From contig NZ_CP012552.1 of the NCBI RefSeq assembly GCF_004803855.2, positions 1,240,001-1,304,000 of the forward strand: a DNA stretch of 64,000 nucleotides, given 5' to 3'. Below are positions 35,535 through 43,524 of this stretch, one piece after another; the first letter of the stretch is position 1, and every line of letters begins with the position of its first letter. Under the pieces are notes generated by a model. That model did no database searches, was not told the origin of the DNA, and saw only the letters and a list, made by a program, of their open reading frames with translations. The position numbers were made by a program, and so were the translations under genes. The DNA is from Campylobacter sp. RM16192 (GTDB lineage: Bacteria; Campylobacterota; Campylobacteria; Campylobacterales; Campylobacteraceae).

Positions 35535-36975
35535 TATATTAAATAAACCACTTGACAAGATAAAAGCCGATTTAGAACTGATCTTTGTCGTGGATAAAAA
35601 TTTAAAACACAAATTTATAAAAGATGAAAAAAGCTTTAAATTTAGCAACTACAAAGCCGATAGCCCGCTGCTTCTCATAGAAAACGCAAGGCTTTATATC
35701 CCTGTAACAAAGCTTGAATTTGACGAGCTTAGACTGGCAGCGGCAAAGGCTTATAACTGCGTAAAAAGGTTAAATGTTAAAAAGATTAAGCTTGCTAGCT
35801 ACTTAGCAGAATGCACTAAAATGAGCTTTCAAAGCTTGGTTGAGGGCTTTGCGCTTGGAGCTTATGAGTTTAACAAATACAAAGAGAAAAAAGAGAACTA
35901 TACGCTAAATGAGATCATCTTTAGCACAGAAGAGTTTGAAGGCAAAAAGGTCGATACTGTAAAGGCAGAACTTGGCATAAAACACGGCAAGATAATGGCA
36001 AGCGCAGCAAATTTCACAAAAGATATCGTAAATGAAATTCCTGAAATTTACACTCCGCTAAAAATGGCTGAAGATGCACAAATTTTGGCTAAAAATTTAA
36101 AAAACGTAACATGCAAAATTTACGATGAAAAATTCCTAAAAAAAGAGAACATGAACGCGTTTTTAGCGGTAAATCGTGCTTCTGTTTATCCGCCTCGTTT
36201 GATACATCTAGTGTATAAACCAAAATCGCCTAAAAAGAAGATCGTATTTGTAGGCAAAGGTCTAACTTACGATAGCGGCGGACTTAGCTTGAAGCCGGCT
36301 GATTATATGCTTACGATGAAAGCCGATAAAAGCGGAGCTGCGGCTGCACTTGGCATCATAAAGGGTGCTAGCGAGCTTGAGCTACCATTTGAAATTCATG
36401 CGGTTTGCGGCGTGACCGAAAATATGATAGGAGGCAACGCCTATAAGCCTGATGACGTACTTATCTCTCGCTCAGGAGTTACGATAGAGGTTAGAAATAC
36501 CGACGCAGAGGGCCGCTTAGTGCTGGCTGACTGCTTAAGCTGGGCGCAAGAGCTAAAGCCTGATATCTTAATAGACATGGCAACTCTTACGGGAGCTTGC
36601 GTAGTAGGTCTTGGCGAGTACACAATAGGACTAATGGGAAATAACGAAGAGCTAAAAAGCGAGCTTAAAGCAAAAAGTGCAAAAAGCGGCGAATTTGCCA
36701 CTGTTTTAGAGTTTAACAGGCACTTAAGAGAGCTTGTTAAAAGCCAAATTGCAGACGTTAGCAACATAGCTTCAAGCAGATATGGCGGAGCTATCACGGC
36801 CGGAATTTTCCTGGATAAATTTATAAAAGAAGAGTTTAAAGATAAATGGATCCACGAAGATATCGCAGGTCCTGCATACACCGAAAAGGCTTGGGGATAT
36901 AACCAATCAGGCGCAACGGGAGCCGGGGTAAGGATGAATTTATACTATCTTAACGCGCTTGCAAAGGAGCTGTAA
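35524..36975 (+). CDS. pepA: Leucyl aminopeptidase (M17)
   Basis: A 483-residue dinuclear-metal aminopeptidase. The catalytic C-terminal domain contains VGKGLTYDSGGLSLKP, MKADKSGAAAALG and the signature NTDAEGRLVLAD with the metal-binding residues. The N-terminal domain is less conserved, as usual; in enterics PepA also binds DNA through it. It functions in cytoplasmic peptide turnover. It overlaps dedA by 11 bases and ychF by one base (TAATG). Confidence 0.96.
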   Translation: MQFSILNKPLDKIKADLELIFVVDKNLKHKFIKDEKSFKFSNYKADSPLLLIENARLYIPVTKLEFDELRLAAAKAYNCVKRLNVKKIKLASYLAECTKMSFQSLVEGFALGAYEFNKYKEKKENYTLNEIIFSTEEFEGKKVDTVKAELGIKHGKIMASAANFTKDIVNEIPEIYTPLKMAEDAQILAKNLKNVTCKIYDEKFLKKENMNAFLAVNRASVYPPRLIHLVYKPKSPKKKIVFVGKGLTYDSGGLSLKPADYMLTMKADKSGAAAALGIIKGASELELPFEIHAVCGVTENMIGGNAYKPDDVLISRSGVTIEVRNTDAEGRLVLADCLSWAQELKPDILIDMATLTGACVVGLGEYTIGLMGNNEELKSELKAKSAKSGEFATVLEFNRHLRELVKSQIADVSNIASSRYGGAITAGIFLDKFIKEEFKDKWIHEDIAGPAYTEKAWGYNQSGATGAGVRMNLYYLNALAKEL

Positions 36976-38078
36976 TGGGTCTTGGAGTAGGTATAGTAGG
37001 TCTTCCAAACGTCGGCAAATCAACCACTTTTAACGCTCTTACAAAGGCGCAAAATGCAGAGAGTGCAAACTATCCGTTTTGTACGATCGAGCCAAATAAG
37101 GCTGTGGTGCCTGTGCCTGATAAGAGATTAAACGAACTAGCTAAAATCGTAAATCCTAATAAAATTCAGTATTCTACTATCGATTTTGTCGATATCGCAG
37201 GGCTTGTTAAGGGTGCAAGCTCAGGAGAAGGTCTTGGTAACAAATTCCTTTCAAACATCCGTGAGACCGAGGTCATACTTCACATAGTGCGCTGCTTTGA
37301 AGATGAAAATATCACTCACGTAGAAGGTGGCGTTGATCCTGTAAGAGATGTAGAGATCATCGAAACCGAGCTAATCCTAGCCGATATCGAGCAGCTAAAC
37401 AAAAAAATCGAACGCCTTAACAAAGAGGCAAAAGCAAATCAAAAAGGCGCAAAAGAAGCGCTTGAGATAGCAACTAAGCTTTTAGCTCACTTAAACGAAG
37501 GCAAGAGCGCAAACAGCTTTGATGAGCGTGATGACGAGGCGTTTATGAGCCTAAATAAAGAGCTAAGACTACTAAGCGCTAAAGAGGTGATATATGGAGC
37601 AAATGTCGATGAAGATGGCATTTGCGAGGATAATGAATATGTAAAAAAACTTCGCGAATTTGCCGCTCGTTCAGGTCATGAAGTGATAAAACTGTGCGCC
37701 AAGATAGAAGAGGAGCTTGTAGGTCTAAGTGACGAGGAGGCGCATGAGTTTTTAAGCTCGCTTGGTGCAAACGAAAGCGGTCTTGAAAAGATCATCAGAA
37801 CCGCCTTTGCCAAGCTAAATTTGATAAGCTACTTCACCGCAGGAGTCGTTGAAGTGCGCGCATGGACGATCACAAAAGGCTGGAAAGCTCCAAAAGCTGC
37901 AAGTGTGATCCATAACGACTTTGAGCGAGGGTTTATAAGGGCAGAGGTAATCAGCTATGATGATTACATCGCTTGCAACGGCGAAACAGGTGCAAAGGAA
38001 GCCGGCAAGATGAGGCTTGAAGGCAAAGAGTACATCGTGCAAGATGGCGATGTGATGCACTTTAGGTTTAATGTTTAA
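36975..38078 (+). CDS. ychF: Ribosome-associated ATPase YchF (OLA1 family)
   Basis: A 367-residue Obg-like ATPase. The P-loop is [16 protein letters not shown], switch motifs include [16 protein letters not shown], and the G4 position does not carry a clean NKxD, consistent with ATP preference. A helical insertion (about 130-200) and a C-terminal TGS domain ([20 protein letters not shown]...) complete the architecture. It binds ribosomes and acts in stress responses. It is the last gene of the rpiB-ychF operon; an AT-rich 200-base gap follows. Confidence 0.96.
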   Translation: MGLGVGIVGLPNVGKSTTFNALTKAQNAESANYPFCTIEPNKAVVPVPDKRLNELAKIVNPNKIQYSTIDFVDIAGLVKGASSGEGLGNKFLSNIRETEVILHIVRCFEDENITHVEGGVDPVRDVEIIETELILADIEQLNKKIERLNKEAKANQKGAKEALEIATKLLAHLNEGKSANSFDERDDEAFMSLNKELRLLSAKEVIYGANVDEDGICEDNEYVKKLREFAARSGHEVIKLCAKIEEELVGLSDEEAHEFLSSLGANESGLEKIIRTAFAKLNLISYFTAGVVEVRAWTITKGWKAPKAASVIHNDFERGFIRAEVISYDDYIACNGETGAKEAGKMRLEGKEYIVQDGDVMHFRFNV

Positions 38079-38278
38079 TTTAAGCAAAGCAACAAAATAA
38101 GTCATAGATGCTACAAAACAAGGCTATTTTATATATGCCTTAGTGAGCATTTATGATTTTAATATTTCATAGCTACAAATAAAGTTGTTACTGAAATTTA
38201 ATCTTAAAAGAACGTTATACTACCCATTATGATGTTTAAACAGAGTATTTTTAACTATTTGTAATTTAAGAGATAAAA

Positions 38279-39016
38279 ATGAGCGATTATAGCTTGGCAC
38301 AATATTTTGGCGTGAATTTAGCAGAGCTTTTATCAGGTAAGATCAAAGCCGTTTATCCCAAATTTGACGAGCAAAAATATATAAAAAATATATCTAGCAA
38401 AGTTGATGAGCTAGCGTATTCAGGCAGGATAGAGCTTCACGCAAGAGAGCTTAACTCTGCACTAAATTTATACTACAAAGGCCAAATAGAAATTTTAACA
38501 AGCATATTAGGCGAAGAAAATCCAAGCGAAACAGGCATGTTTAAAAACTACTATTGGGTGCTGCCGATTGGCAAATTTGTTGAAATTTATGGAGTTAATG
38601 ACTTTGAAACCTCTATAAACGCAATCTCTGAGATCACTAAACGAAACACAGGCGAATACGCGATAAGAGTATTTATAAGAAAATATCCAAACGAAATGCT
38701 AGAAGTTATGCAAAACTGGGCAAAGTCTAGCAACTTTCACATAAGGCGTCTTGCGTCTGAGGGCTTACGTCCGAAGCTTCCTTGGGCGAGTAAGCTTGAA
38801 AATTTCATAGATGATCCAAAGCCTGTTTTTGAAATTTTAGAGCTTTTAAAAGAGGATAATGTAAAATTCGTGCAAAGATCAGTGGCAAATCACATGAATG
38901 ACTATCTAAAGCTAAATTTTGACGCAGCCAAAGAGCTTCTTAGTAAATGGGCAAAATCTAAAAATCAAAACACGCAGTGGATAGTAAAACACGCCACAAG
39001 AAAAATTAAAATTTAG
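38279..39016 (+). CDS. DNA alkylation repair protein, AlkC/AlkD-like HEAT repeat
   Basis: A 245-residue all-helical protein. The C-terminal half matches the DNA alkylation repair HEAT-repeat family: NFHIRRLASEGLRPKLPWASKL, VKFVQRSVANHMNDYLKLN and a final TQWIVKHATRK. Known members are monofunctional glycosylases removing 3-methyladenine-type lesions by HEAT-like scaffolds. It stands alone between ychF and the accessory region, with 200 bases upstream that show only a weak AGGC/GCCT hairpin (near 38142-38161). AGAGATAAAA precedes the ATG. The lesion specificity cannot be read from sequence. Confidence 0.8.
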   Translation: MSDYSLAQYFGVNLAELLSGKIKAVYPKFDEQKYIKNISSKVDELAYSGRIELHARELNSALNLYYKGQIEILTSILGEENPSETGMFKNYYWVLPIGKFVEIYGVNDFETSINAISEITKRNTGEYAIRVFIRKYPNEMLEVMQNWAKSSNFHIRRLASEGLRPKLPWASKLENFIDDPKPVFEILELLKEDNVKFVQRSVANHMNDYLKLNFDAAKELLSKWAKSKNQNTQWIVKHATRKIKI

Positions 39017-39077
39017 TATAAACGCCAGAGTTTGGGCTTAATAACTTAATAGCCGATCACTCCAGCGTCAAATTTAT

Positions 39078-39425
39078 TTAGAAAAATAACTTAACTAACA
39101 CCGCCCCGACTACAAGACCTATCACAAACGCACAGGTGATGTTGATTTTTTGTTTTTTACTAGCACCTTCGGATTGCTTCTCGTAGTGCTTTTTTACACC
39201 TTCGAATGTAAGATTTAAGATCTTTTCATTCATCTGATTTAGACCCTGAGCAAATTCTCTAAGCTGCTCTTCATTGACATAACGCATAGTCTTAACGGTA
39301 GTATTGGCTAAACGCTCAAAATCCTCGGAGTTTTCCCAAAACTCCACTACTGTATTATTTTCTATACGCTCTTTAAATTCAATCATCTCCTTTAATTCTG
39401 CTTGCTCGACCAGCTGAGTTCCCAT
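39078..39425 (-). CDS. Tail-anchored small protein of unknown function
   Basis: A 115-residue protein not recognised as a family. It is charged and helical through residue 90 (ELKEMIEFKERIENNT, EEQLREFAQGLNQMNEKILN), then has a Lys-rich patch and a single C-terminal transmembrane helix (ITCAFVIGLVVGAVLVKLFF) ending at the C-terminus. This topology is that of a tail-anchored membrane protein. Its start has GGAGGCAAG upstream. It borders the IS110-type insertion. Coding looks genuine from the SD and composition. Confidence 0.6.
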   Translation of the reverse strand: MGTQLVEQAELKEMIEFKERIENNTVVEFWENSEDFERLANTTVKTMRYVNEEQLREFAQGLNQMNEKILNLTFEGVKKHYEKQSEGASKKQKINITCAFVIGLVVGAVLVKLFF

Positions 39426-39454
39426 CTTGCCTCCTTGTATGATTTCACTTATAA

Positions 39455-39504
39455 ATTAAAAGCTATTGTATAAAGTCCATATTTTTTTATGGTCGGCTTT
39501 TAAT
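39455..39504. repeat. Inverted repeat at the left border of the IS110 region
   Basis: ATTAAAAGC (39455-39463) and GCTTTTAAT (39496-39504) are perfectly complementary. Inside lies a second pairing, CCATA/TATGG, around a T-run. It may be the terminator or leader of adjoining transcripts, or an element-end structure. Confidence 0.5.
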
Positions 39505-39521
39505 TTGTTTTTTTATACAAT

Positions 39522-39527
39522 TATAAA
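39522..39527 (+). promoter_or_regulatory. Candidate promoter -10 for the IS110 leader RNA
   Basis: TATAAA in CAATTATAAAGCC, about 12 bases before the start of the long folded segment. It would start an RNA near 39534-39541, just at the first helix. Confidence 0.35.
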
Positions 39528-39540
39528 GCCACTGATTGTG

Positions 39541-39660
39541 TTCTAAGTGTTAAACACTGCGTTAAAGATTTTAGGGGCTTTATAGGTATAAAGTCTGATT
39601 AAAAATCTTAGTGTATTAACACTGAATACAAGAAAAGATTATACCTAATTTCTTTTAAAG
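39541..39660 (+). ncRNA. Candidate bridge RNA (seekRNA) of the IS110 element
   Basis: The segment folds into a long nested hairpin. AGTGTTAA (39546-39553) pairs with TTAACACT (39616-39623); ACACT (39554-39558) with AGTGT (39610-39614); AAGATTTT (39565-39572) with AAAATCTT (39602-39609). The tip is GGCTTTATA/TATAAAGTC (39576-39595, one G-U). A second hairpin pairs AAGAAA (39630-39635) with TTTCTT (39649-39654). The two loops carry complementary heptamers, GGTATAA (39585-39591) and TTATACC (39639-39645). Known: IS110 elements express a structured bridge RNA from the region upstream of the recombinase whose loops specify donor and target DNA. Assignment is inference from position and fold. Confidence 0.55.
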
Positions 39661-39668
39661 GGTCGATT

Positions 39669-40652
39669 ATGAAAAAAGATTTTTTTGTAGGTGCTGACAT
39701 TTCTAAGGATAAGGTTGATTTTTGTTTTTTAACTTCGGACGAATCTAAAAAACCTAAATTTATTTCACTTCCTAACGATTATAACGTTATTGAAGCTTAT
39801 TTTAAATCTTTTACTTCTGATAATGTTACGGTAGTTTTAGAATATACAAATAACTATCACATTACATTACAAAGAGTCTTAAACGACTTGGGTATTAAAT
39901 ATTCTCTTTTAAATCCTGAAAAAACAAGTTATTTCTTAAAACATTTAAACTCTAAAAAAACAGATATAGCAGATTCTTACGGCTTGTCTCTTTATTGTAG
40001 GATATTTTCTTCTGAATTAAATCCTACAACTTATAATAAAGAGTATAATTTAATAAATAGCTATAATTCTGCTATATCTCTTCTCATTAAAATCCAAACA
40101 CAACTAAAAAACTTTAAAAAATCTCAAAAACTTGTGAGCGATAATCAACTTGACGAGATTATCACAACTCTAACTAATCAATTAACGCAATTACAAAAGA
40201 AACTTAAATTAATGGCTTATGAGATATTAAAATCTTTTGTTCCGAATTGCGATGAAATTATAAAAGCTAATAATGGCTTCGGTGTAGATTTGGCAATATC
40301 TTTATTTCCGAATCTACATTTTAATAGAGATAAAACCGCAAAACAATTTATATCTTTTGTAGGTTTAAGCCCTCGTATTTATGAGAGTGGAAGCAGTGTT
40401 AAAAAATCTCAATGTATAAATAAAAAAGGTAATCCTAAGACTAGGCGCATTCTTTTTCTTGTTGCTATGTCTGCTATCCGTTACAATGCTAAATTTAAAC
40501 AAAGATATGAAAATCTAATAAGTAAGGGTAAAAATAAAAAAGTTGCTATTGTTGCCGTGATGTGTGCAATAGTCAGGTATTTAAAATCTTTATTTCCTTT
40601 TGATGAGAGTTTTATTAATGGCAAAAGTTTTAATAAGCTTGGAGCAAGTTAA
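39669..40652 (+). CDS. IS110-family recombinase/transposase (DEDD)
   Basis: A 327-residue protein with the two IS110 domains. The N-terminal RuvC-like DEDD domain has Asp10 (FVGADISKDK), Glu58 (VVLEYTNNYH), then Asp99 and Asp102 (KKTDIADSYGL). A coiled-coil linker lies at about 140-185. The C-terminal Tnp domain has NNGFGVDLAISLFP, FVGLSPRIYESGSS (catalytic Ser in this serine cluster, about 240-243) and KKGNPKTRRIL. Known: IS110 enzymes use both active centres with a bridge RNA to recombine DNA. The gene appears intact. AAAGGGTCG precedes the ATG. Downstream genes overlap or abut it. Confidence 0.92.
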   Translation: MKKDFFVGADISKDKVDFCFLTSDESKKPKFISLPNDYNVIEAYFKSFTSDNVTVVLEYTNNYHITLQRVLNDLGIKYSLLNPEKTSYFLKHLNSKKTDIADSYGLSLYCRIFSSELNPTTYNKEYNLINSYNSAISLLIKIQTQLKNFKKSQKLVSDNQLDEIITTLTNQLTQLQKKLKLMAYEILKSFVPNCDEIIKANNGFGVDLAISLFPNLHFNRDKTAKQFISFVGLSPRIYESGSSVKKSQCINKKGNPKTRRILFLVAMSAIRYNAKFKQRYENLISKGKNKKVAIVAVMCAIVRYLKSLFPFDESFINGKSFNKLGAS

Positions 40653-40806
40653 GATTTTATATAGCGTTTATAAGCTTCTTTCAGTTCGCAATAGTCGAAT
40701 ATCAAGAGAGGATATATTAAGAGATAGCGGAGTTGATAGAGGTAATTTATCACGTTTAATTCAAAACAGATATTTATTAAAATCTTTAAAAAGTGAGGTT
40801 CAATAA
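40618..40806 (+). CDS. Small HTH-like protein overlapping the recombinase gene
   Basis: A 62-residue reading frame from ATG 40618, out of frame with the last 35 bases of the recombinase gene. The region SRISREDILRDSGVDRGNLSRLIQN looks like a helix-turn-helix with a second helix ending in Ser/Arg. It could be a remnant of a longer phage or element gene truncated by insertion, or a genuine passenger regulator. GATGAGAG lies upstream as a possible ribosome site. No family assignment is made. Confidence 0.4.
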   Translation: MAKVLISLEQVKILYSVYKLLSVRNSRISREDILRDSGVDRGNLSRLIQNRYLLKSLKSEVQ

Positions 40807-40807
40807 G

Positions 40808-41048
40808 ATGTTTAAATTACAAGTGTTGAAGAGCGTATAGGCTATGGACAAATTATCGCTACTGCTACAAATGCTATAAATTGGATAATTTCTCAAAGAC
40901 TCAATAGCTTTAATAAACGTTTTGAACTCTTGGAAGAATCTTTTAAAATTATCAAGAGTATAATACAAAAGAGATAGAGAGTATAAACAGTAAGATAGAT
41001 AAAATCTATAATTTTTATACTCGTTATTTTTCAAGGTCTAAGAAATGA
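40808..41048 (+). pseudogene. Frameshifted small gene upstream of the M15 peptidase
   Basis: From ATG 40808 the frame reads MFKLQ, then needs one extra base (in CAAGTG, near 40823) to continue as SVEERIGYGQIIATATNAIN. It needs another in TTTTAAAATT (near 40950) to continue as NYQEYNTKEIESINSKIDKI and end at the TGA overlapping the next ATG (ATGA). The corrected product of about 80 residues is helical and charged with one aliphatic stretch. The overlap with the next gene suggests that the corrected frame was once real. The function is unrecognised. Confidence 0.5.
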
Positions 41049-41386
41049 CTTTAGGACAAAATCAAGAATTATTTAGTAAAGACTTAACACATCTACTTAA
41101 TTTTATACATAATAACGGCTATGATGTAAGAATCGGTGAAGCTGAACGGACAAAAGAGCAACAAGAAATATATATAAAATCTGGTAAAACAAAAACTCTT
41201 GATTCATTACATTTAAAAAGATGTGCTATAGATTTACATATATTCTTTAATGGCTCTTGGATTCAGTCTAAAAGCGAACTTCAATTTATTGGCGACTATT
41301 GGGAGCAATTATCAAAAAATAATAAATGGGGTGGTAATTTCAAAAACTTTATAGGCACTCCACATTTTGAACGCAGATTAGAATAA
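41045..41386 (+). CDS. M15-family peptidase, phage endolysin-like
   Basis: A 113-residue single-domain peptidase resembling phage L-alanyl-D-glutamate endopeptidases and VanY-type carboxypeptidases. The zinc-site pattern is visible: SLHLKRCAIDLHIF (His and Asp ligands) and the late WGGNFKNFIGTPHFER (final His). IRIGEAERTKEQQEIYIKSGKT-like text in the middle is typical of endolysins (RxxxEQ). There is no signal peptide, as expected for a phage lysin needing a holin. Its presence behind a recombinase suggests phage-derived cargo. Confidence 0.85.
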   Translation: MTLGQNQELFSKDLTHLLNFIHNNGYDVRIGEAERTKEQQEIYIKSGKTKTLDSLHLKRCAIDLHIFFNGSWIQSKSELQFIGDYWEQLSKNNKWGGNFKNFIGTPHFERRLE

Positions 41387-41482
41387 AAAAATAATCTAAG
41401 CAAAATTACGATAAAATCGCAACTTTACTATCTCATAATTTTTTATTATCAAAATGGGGCTTGACATCCATCTTAAAATCTT

Positions 41483-42289
41483 TTAAGCTTTTATCATTCC
41501 GACACTATCGCCGAATTTTAAAACTTTAGAATTAAAAAGATTAAGCTCTAAGCTATCTTTTTCGCCAACTATCACAATCGTGGAGCCTAGCTCAAAATAA
41601 CCCAAAAGTTCACCTTTTCTGACACTTAAATTTTCATACTCATAGCTTTGGACAAATGAGGCCATCGCATTAGTTTGAATTCTATCGTCAAAAATAAATT
41701 TCATCTTTCCAACGTTTAAAGCTCCGACAAATACAAGCCAAACTATCTTTTTGTTTGAAATTCTACACTTTAAAACAACTCTTTCATTGAGCGCGTATAG
41801 ATTTTCAACTTTCTCAAGAGCTTTCACGCTTACACTGTATAAATCACCAGGAATATAAAGAGCACTTAAAATTTCAATATCGCAAGGAGCGTGATAGCGA
41901 TGATAATCTCTAGGGCTTAGGTAGATATTAGCATAGCCAAATTCCTCTTGCCTGGCGCCCTCTTCACCTAAAGCAGAGCCTAGAAGCTCGGTTATAGAAT
42001 ACTCATGTCCTTTTATACTAAGAGCTTTTCTCAAATTGCTGGTACCGCATTCCAGGCAAACGCCGTCGCTTGGACTTATAAAAATATTACTAGCTTCATC
42101 AAATTTGCGAGGAATCATTAATTCCCTAGTAAAAAGCGCAGTCAAACTATCGTACTCACCAGGAGTTTTAAATTCGCTCATGTCTATTTTAAAATACTTT
42201 ACGTAATTTGAATTGATAAAATTTTGAATAGGCTTAGGAAATTTAAAAGCAGCTATTTTTCCAAAAATTTGAGAAACTTTACGCCTCAT
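41483..42289 (-). CDS. psd: Phosphatidylserine decarboxylase proenzyme
   Basis: A 268-residue pyruvoyl-dependent decarboxylase that makes phosphatidylethanolamine at the inner membrane. The autocleavage motif LGST occurs in GYFELGSTIVIVGE near residue 230; Ser becomes the pyruvoyl group. Other marks are the N-terminal FTRELMIPRK, FISPSDGVCLECG and YANIYLSPRDYHRYHAPCD (catalytic His). Its start directly follows the metallophosphatase stop, so the two are cotranscribed. A palindromic CTTAAAATCTTTTAAG lies at its 3' end. Confidence 0.96.
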   Translation of the reverse strand: MRRKVSQIFGKIAAFKFPKPIQNFINSNYVKYFKIDMSEFKTPGEYDSLTALFTRELMIPRKFDEASNIFISPSDGVCLECGTSNLRKALSIKGHEYSITELLGSALGEEGARQEEFGYANIYLSPRDYHRYHAPCDIEILSALYIPGDLYSVSVKALEKVENLYALNERVVLKCRISNKKIVWLVFVGALNVGKMKFIFDDRIQTNAMASFVQSYEYENLSVRKGELLGYFELGSTIVIVGEKDSLELNLFNSKVLKFGDSVGMIKA

Positions 42290-43399
42290 CTACTCTCCCT
42301 GAAGTGTTAAAAATGAAATTTCGCTAGGCGCAAGAACTCTCACCGGAGGCCCCCAAAATCCCGCACCTCTGCTTACATACACCTGCATTTTATCATTTAC
42401 TTGATAAAGTCCCGCTAAATACTTCTGATCAAGCTTTACAAGAAGCGAGAATGGGAAAATTTGTCCGCCGTGAGTGTGCCCGCAAAGCACTAAATCAACG
42501 TCTTTATGCATATATCTAATGAATTTAGGCTGATGAGCCAGTAAAACAGTCGGCAAATTTTTATCCGTGCTTTTAAGTGCAGCCTCTAAATCAGGCTCGT
42601 AAAATTTATATCTATAACCAATAAGATCATAAACTCCAGCTAAATTTATACCGCCTACTTGCACGCTTTCGTTGCCTAAAATTTTAATGCCTATATTTGA
42701 TATCTCATTAAGAGTTCCTTCGATACCGTGATAATACTCGTGATTTCCCGGCACATAAAATGTTCCATATCGCGACTTAAACTCAGCAAAAGGGGCTATA
42801 TACTCGCCAAGCTTTTTTGGATGAAGATCGGCTATATCGCCCACTATCACAACCGCGTCTGCATCAAGCGAATTTATACACTCAACCAAAGCTTTAGCAA
42901 AAGGAACGCCTAAAAAATCGCCCAAATGCACATCCGTTATCATCGCTATCCTAAGAGGCTTTTTAAGTCCTTTTAGCCTTACCTCTTGAGGCTTAACCTG
43001 TGGAACGTGCGAGGCGTTATACATGCCTTTAAAAAAGTAGCTAAAAGCAAGGATTAGGATAGTAACATCAAGATAAAATCTTAAAAATTTACGCCTGCTT
43101 TCGCTAAATACGCGCTTTGTGACGGGTCTAAAAAAGACGATGATTAAATTTGAAACCAGCACAAAGGAAAATAGTATAAAGCTAAGCGCAAGCATGAGCG
43201 AAAACGCTAGCCTAAACTGAGCATTTAAGAAGTTAAACCTGAGCGAAAAAGCTAATAACACGCCACCCACGGCAAGAGTAGCAAAAAAGACTGCGAGTAA
43301 AAATTTATGCAGACTTCGCCCCTCTGTTTTAGCAAACAACCCTCTGTAACCGACAAAATTCATTAAAATGATAATTAGTGAAGAAACTATATAAAACAT
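42290..43399 (-). CDS. Membrane-anchored metallophosphoesterase (YkuE-like)
   Basis: A 369-residue protein with four hydrophobic segments in the first 150 residues, followed by a calcineurin-like phosphoesterase domain. The metal motifs are AMITDVHLG (DxH), VVIVGDIADLH (GDxxD), YVPGNHEYYHG (GNHE), VLLAHQPKF and VLCGHTHGGQIFPF. The YkuE/YaeI group acts on lipid or polar head groups such as UDP-diacylglucosamine-like substrates. Being upstream of psd, a phospholipid connection is plausible. It faces the envelope by topology; the substrate is unknown. Confidence 0.9.
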   Translation of the reverse strand: MFYIVSSLIIILMNFVGYRGLFAKTEGRSLHKFLLAVFFATLAVGGVLLAFSLRFNFLNAQFRLAFSLMLALSFILFSFVLVSNLIIVFFRPVTKRVFSESRRKFLRFYLDVTILILAFSYFFKGMYNASHVPQVKPQEVRLKGLKKPLRIAMITDVHLGDFLGVPFAKALVECINSLDADAVVIVGDIADLHPKKLGEYIAPFAEFKSRYGTFYVPGNHEYYHGIEGTLNEISNIGIKILGNESVQVGGINLAGVYDLIGYRYKFYEPDLEAALKSTDKNLPTVLLAHQPKFIRYMHKDVDLVLCGHTHGGQIFPFSLLVKLDQKYLAGLYQVNDKMQVYVSRGAGFWGPPVRVLAPSEISFLTLQGE

Positions 43400-43485
43400 A
43401 TTATAAATTTAGCAAAAATTATTAAACAACTTAGCCAAATCAACTGTTTTGATAGAAAATAATAAAGATAAAATTTAAAAAAGAT

Positions 43486-43511
43486 ATAGGGTGAGAAAGC
43501 TCTCACCCTAT
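43486..43511 (-). terminator. Strong terminator after haoA
   Basis: ATAGGGTGAGA (43486-43496) and TCTCACCCTAT (43501-43511) form a perfect 11-bp stem with an AAGC loop, followed on the minus strand by a TTTTTT run. Confidence 0.85.
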
Positions 43512-43524
43512 GTTTTAAAAAATA

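Larger units (their letters stand above)
39430..40660 (+). mobile_element. IS110-family element (ends approximate)
   Basis: The recombinase gene at 39669-40652 with its 240-base non-coding 5' region defines the element. Known: IS110 members lack classical terminal inverted repeats and make no obvious target duplication, so the ends cannot be fixed by eye. The left end probably lies within 39430-39525, where repeated TATAAAGYC words occur. The right end may be soon after the recombinase gene, or beyond the passenger genes ending at 41386. Confidence 0.65.

Noticed and set aside
36441-36881. Antisense open frame of 146 codons inside pepA
   Set aside because: It is a shadow of the strongly conserved PepA catalytic domain, with no SD and no recognisable protein.
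38079-38278. 200-base gap between ychF and the AlkC-like gene as a hidden gene
   Set aside because: No frame with an SD; only a weak AGGC/GCCT hairpin and AT-rich promoter-like sequence.
41387-41482. GGGGCTT near 41456 matching the hairpin tip GGGGCTTTATAGG as right end of the IS110 element
   Set aside because: A seven-base match is too short to claim as the right boundary without an empty-site comparison.
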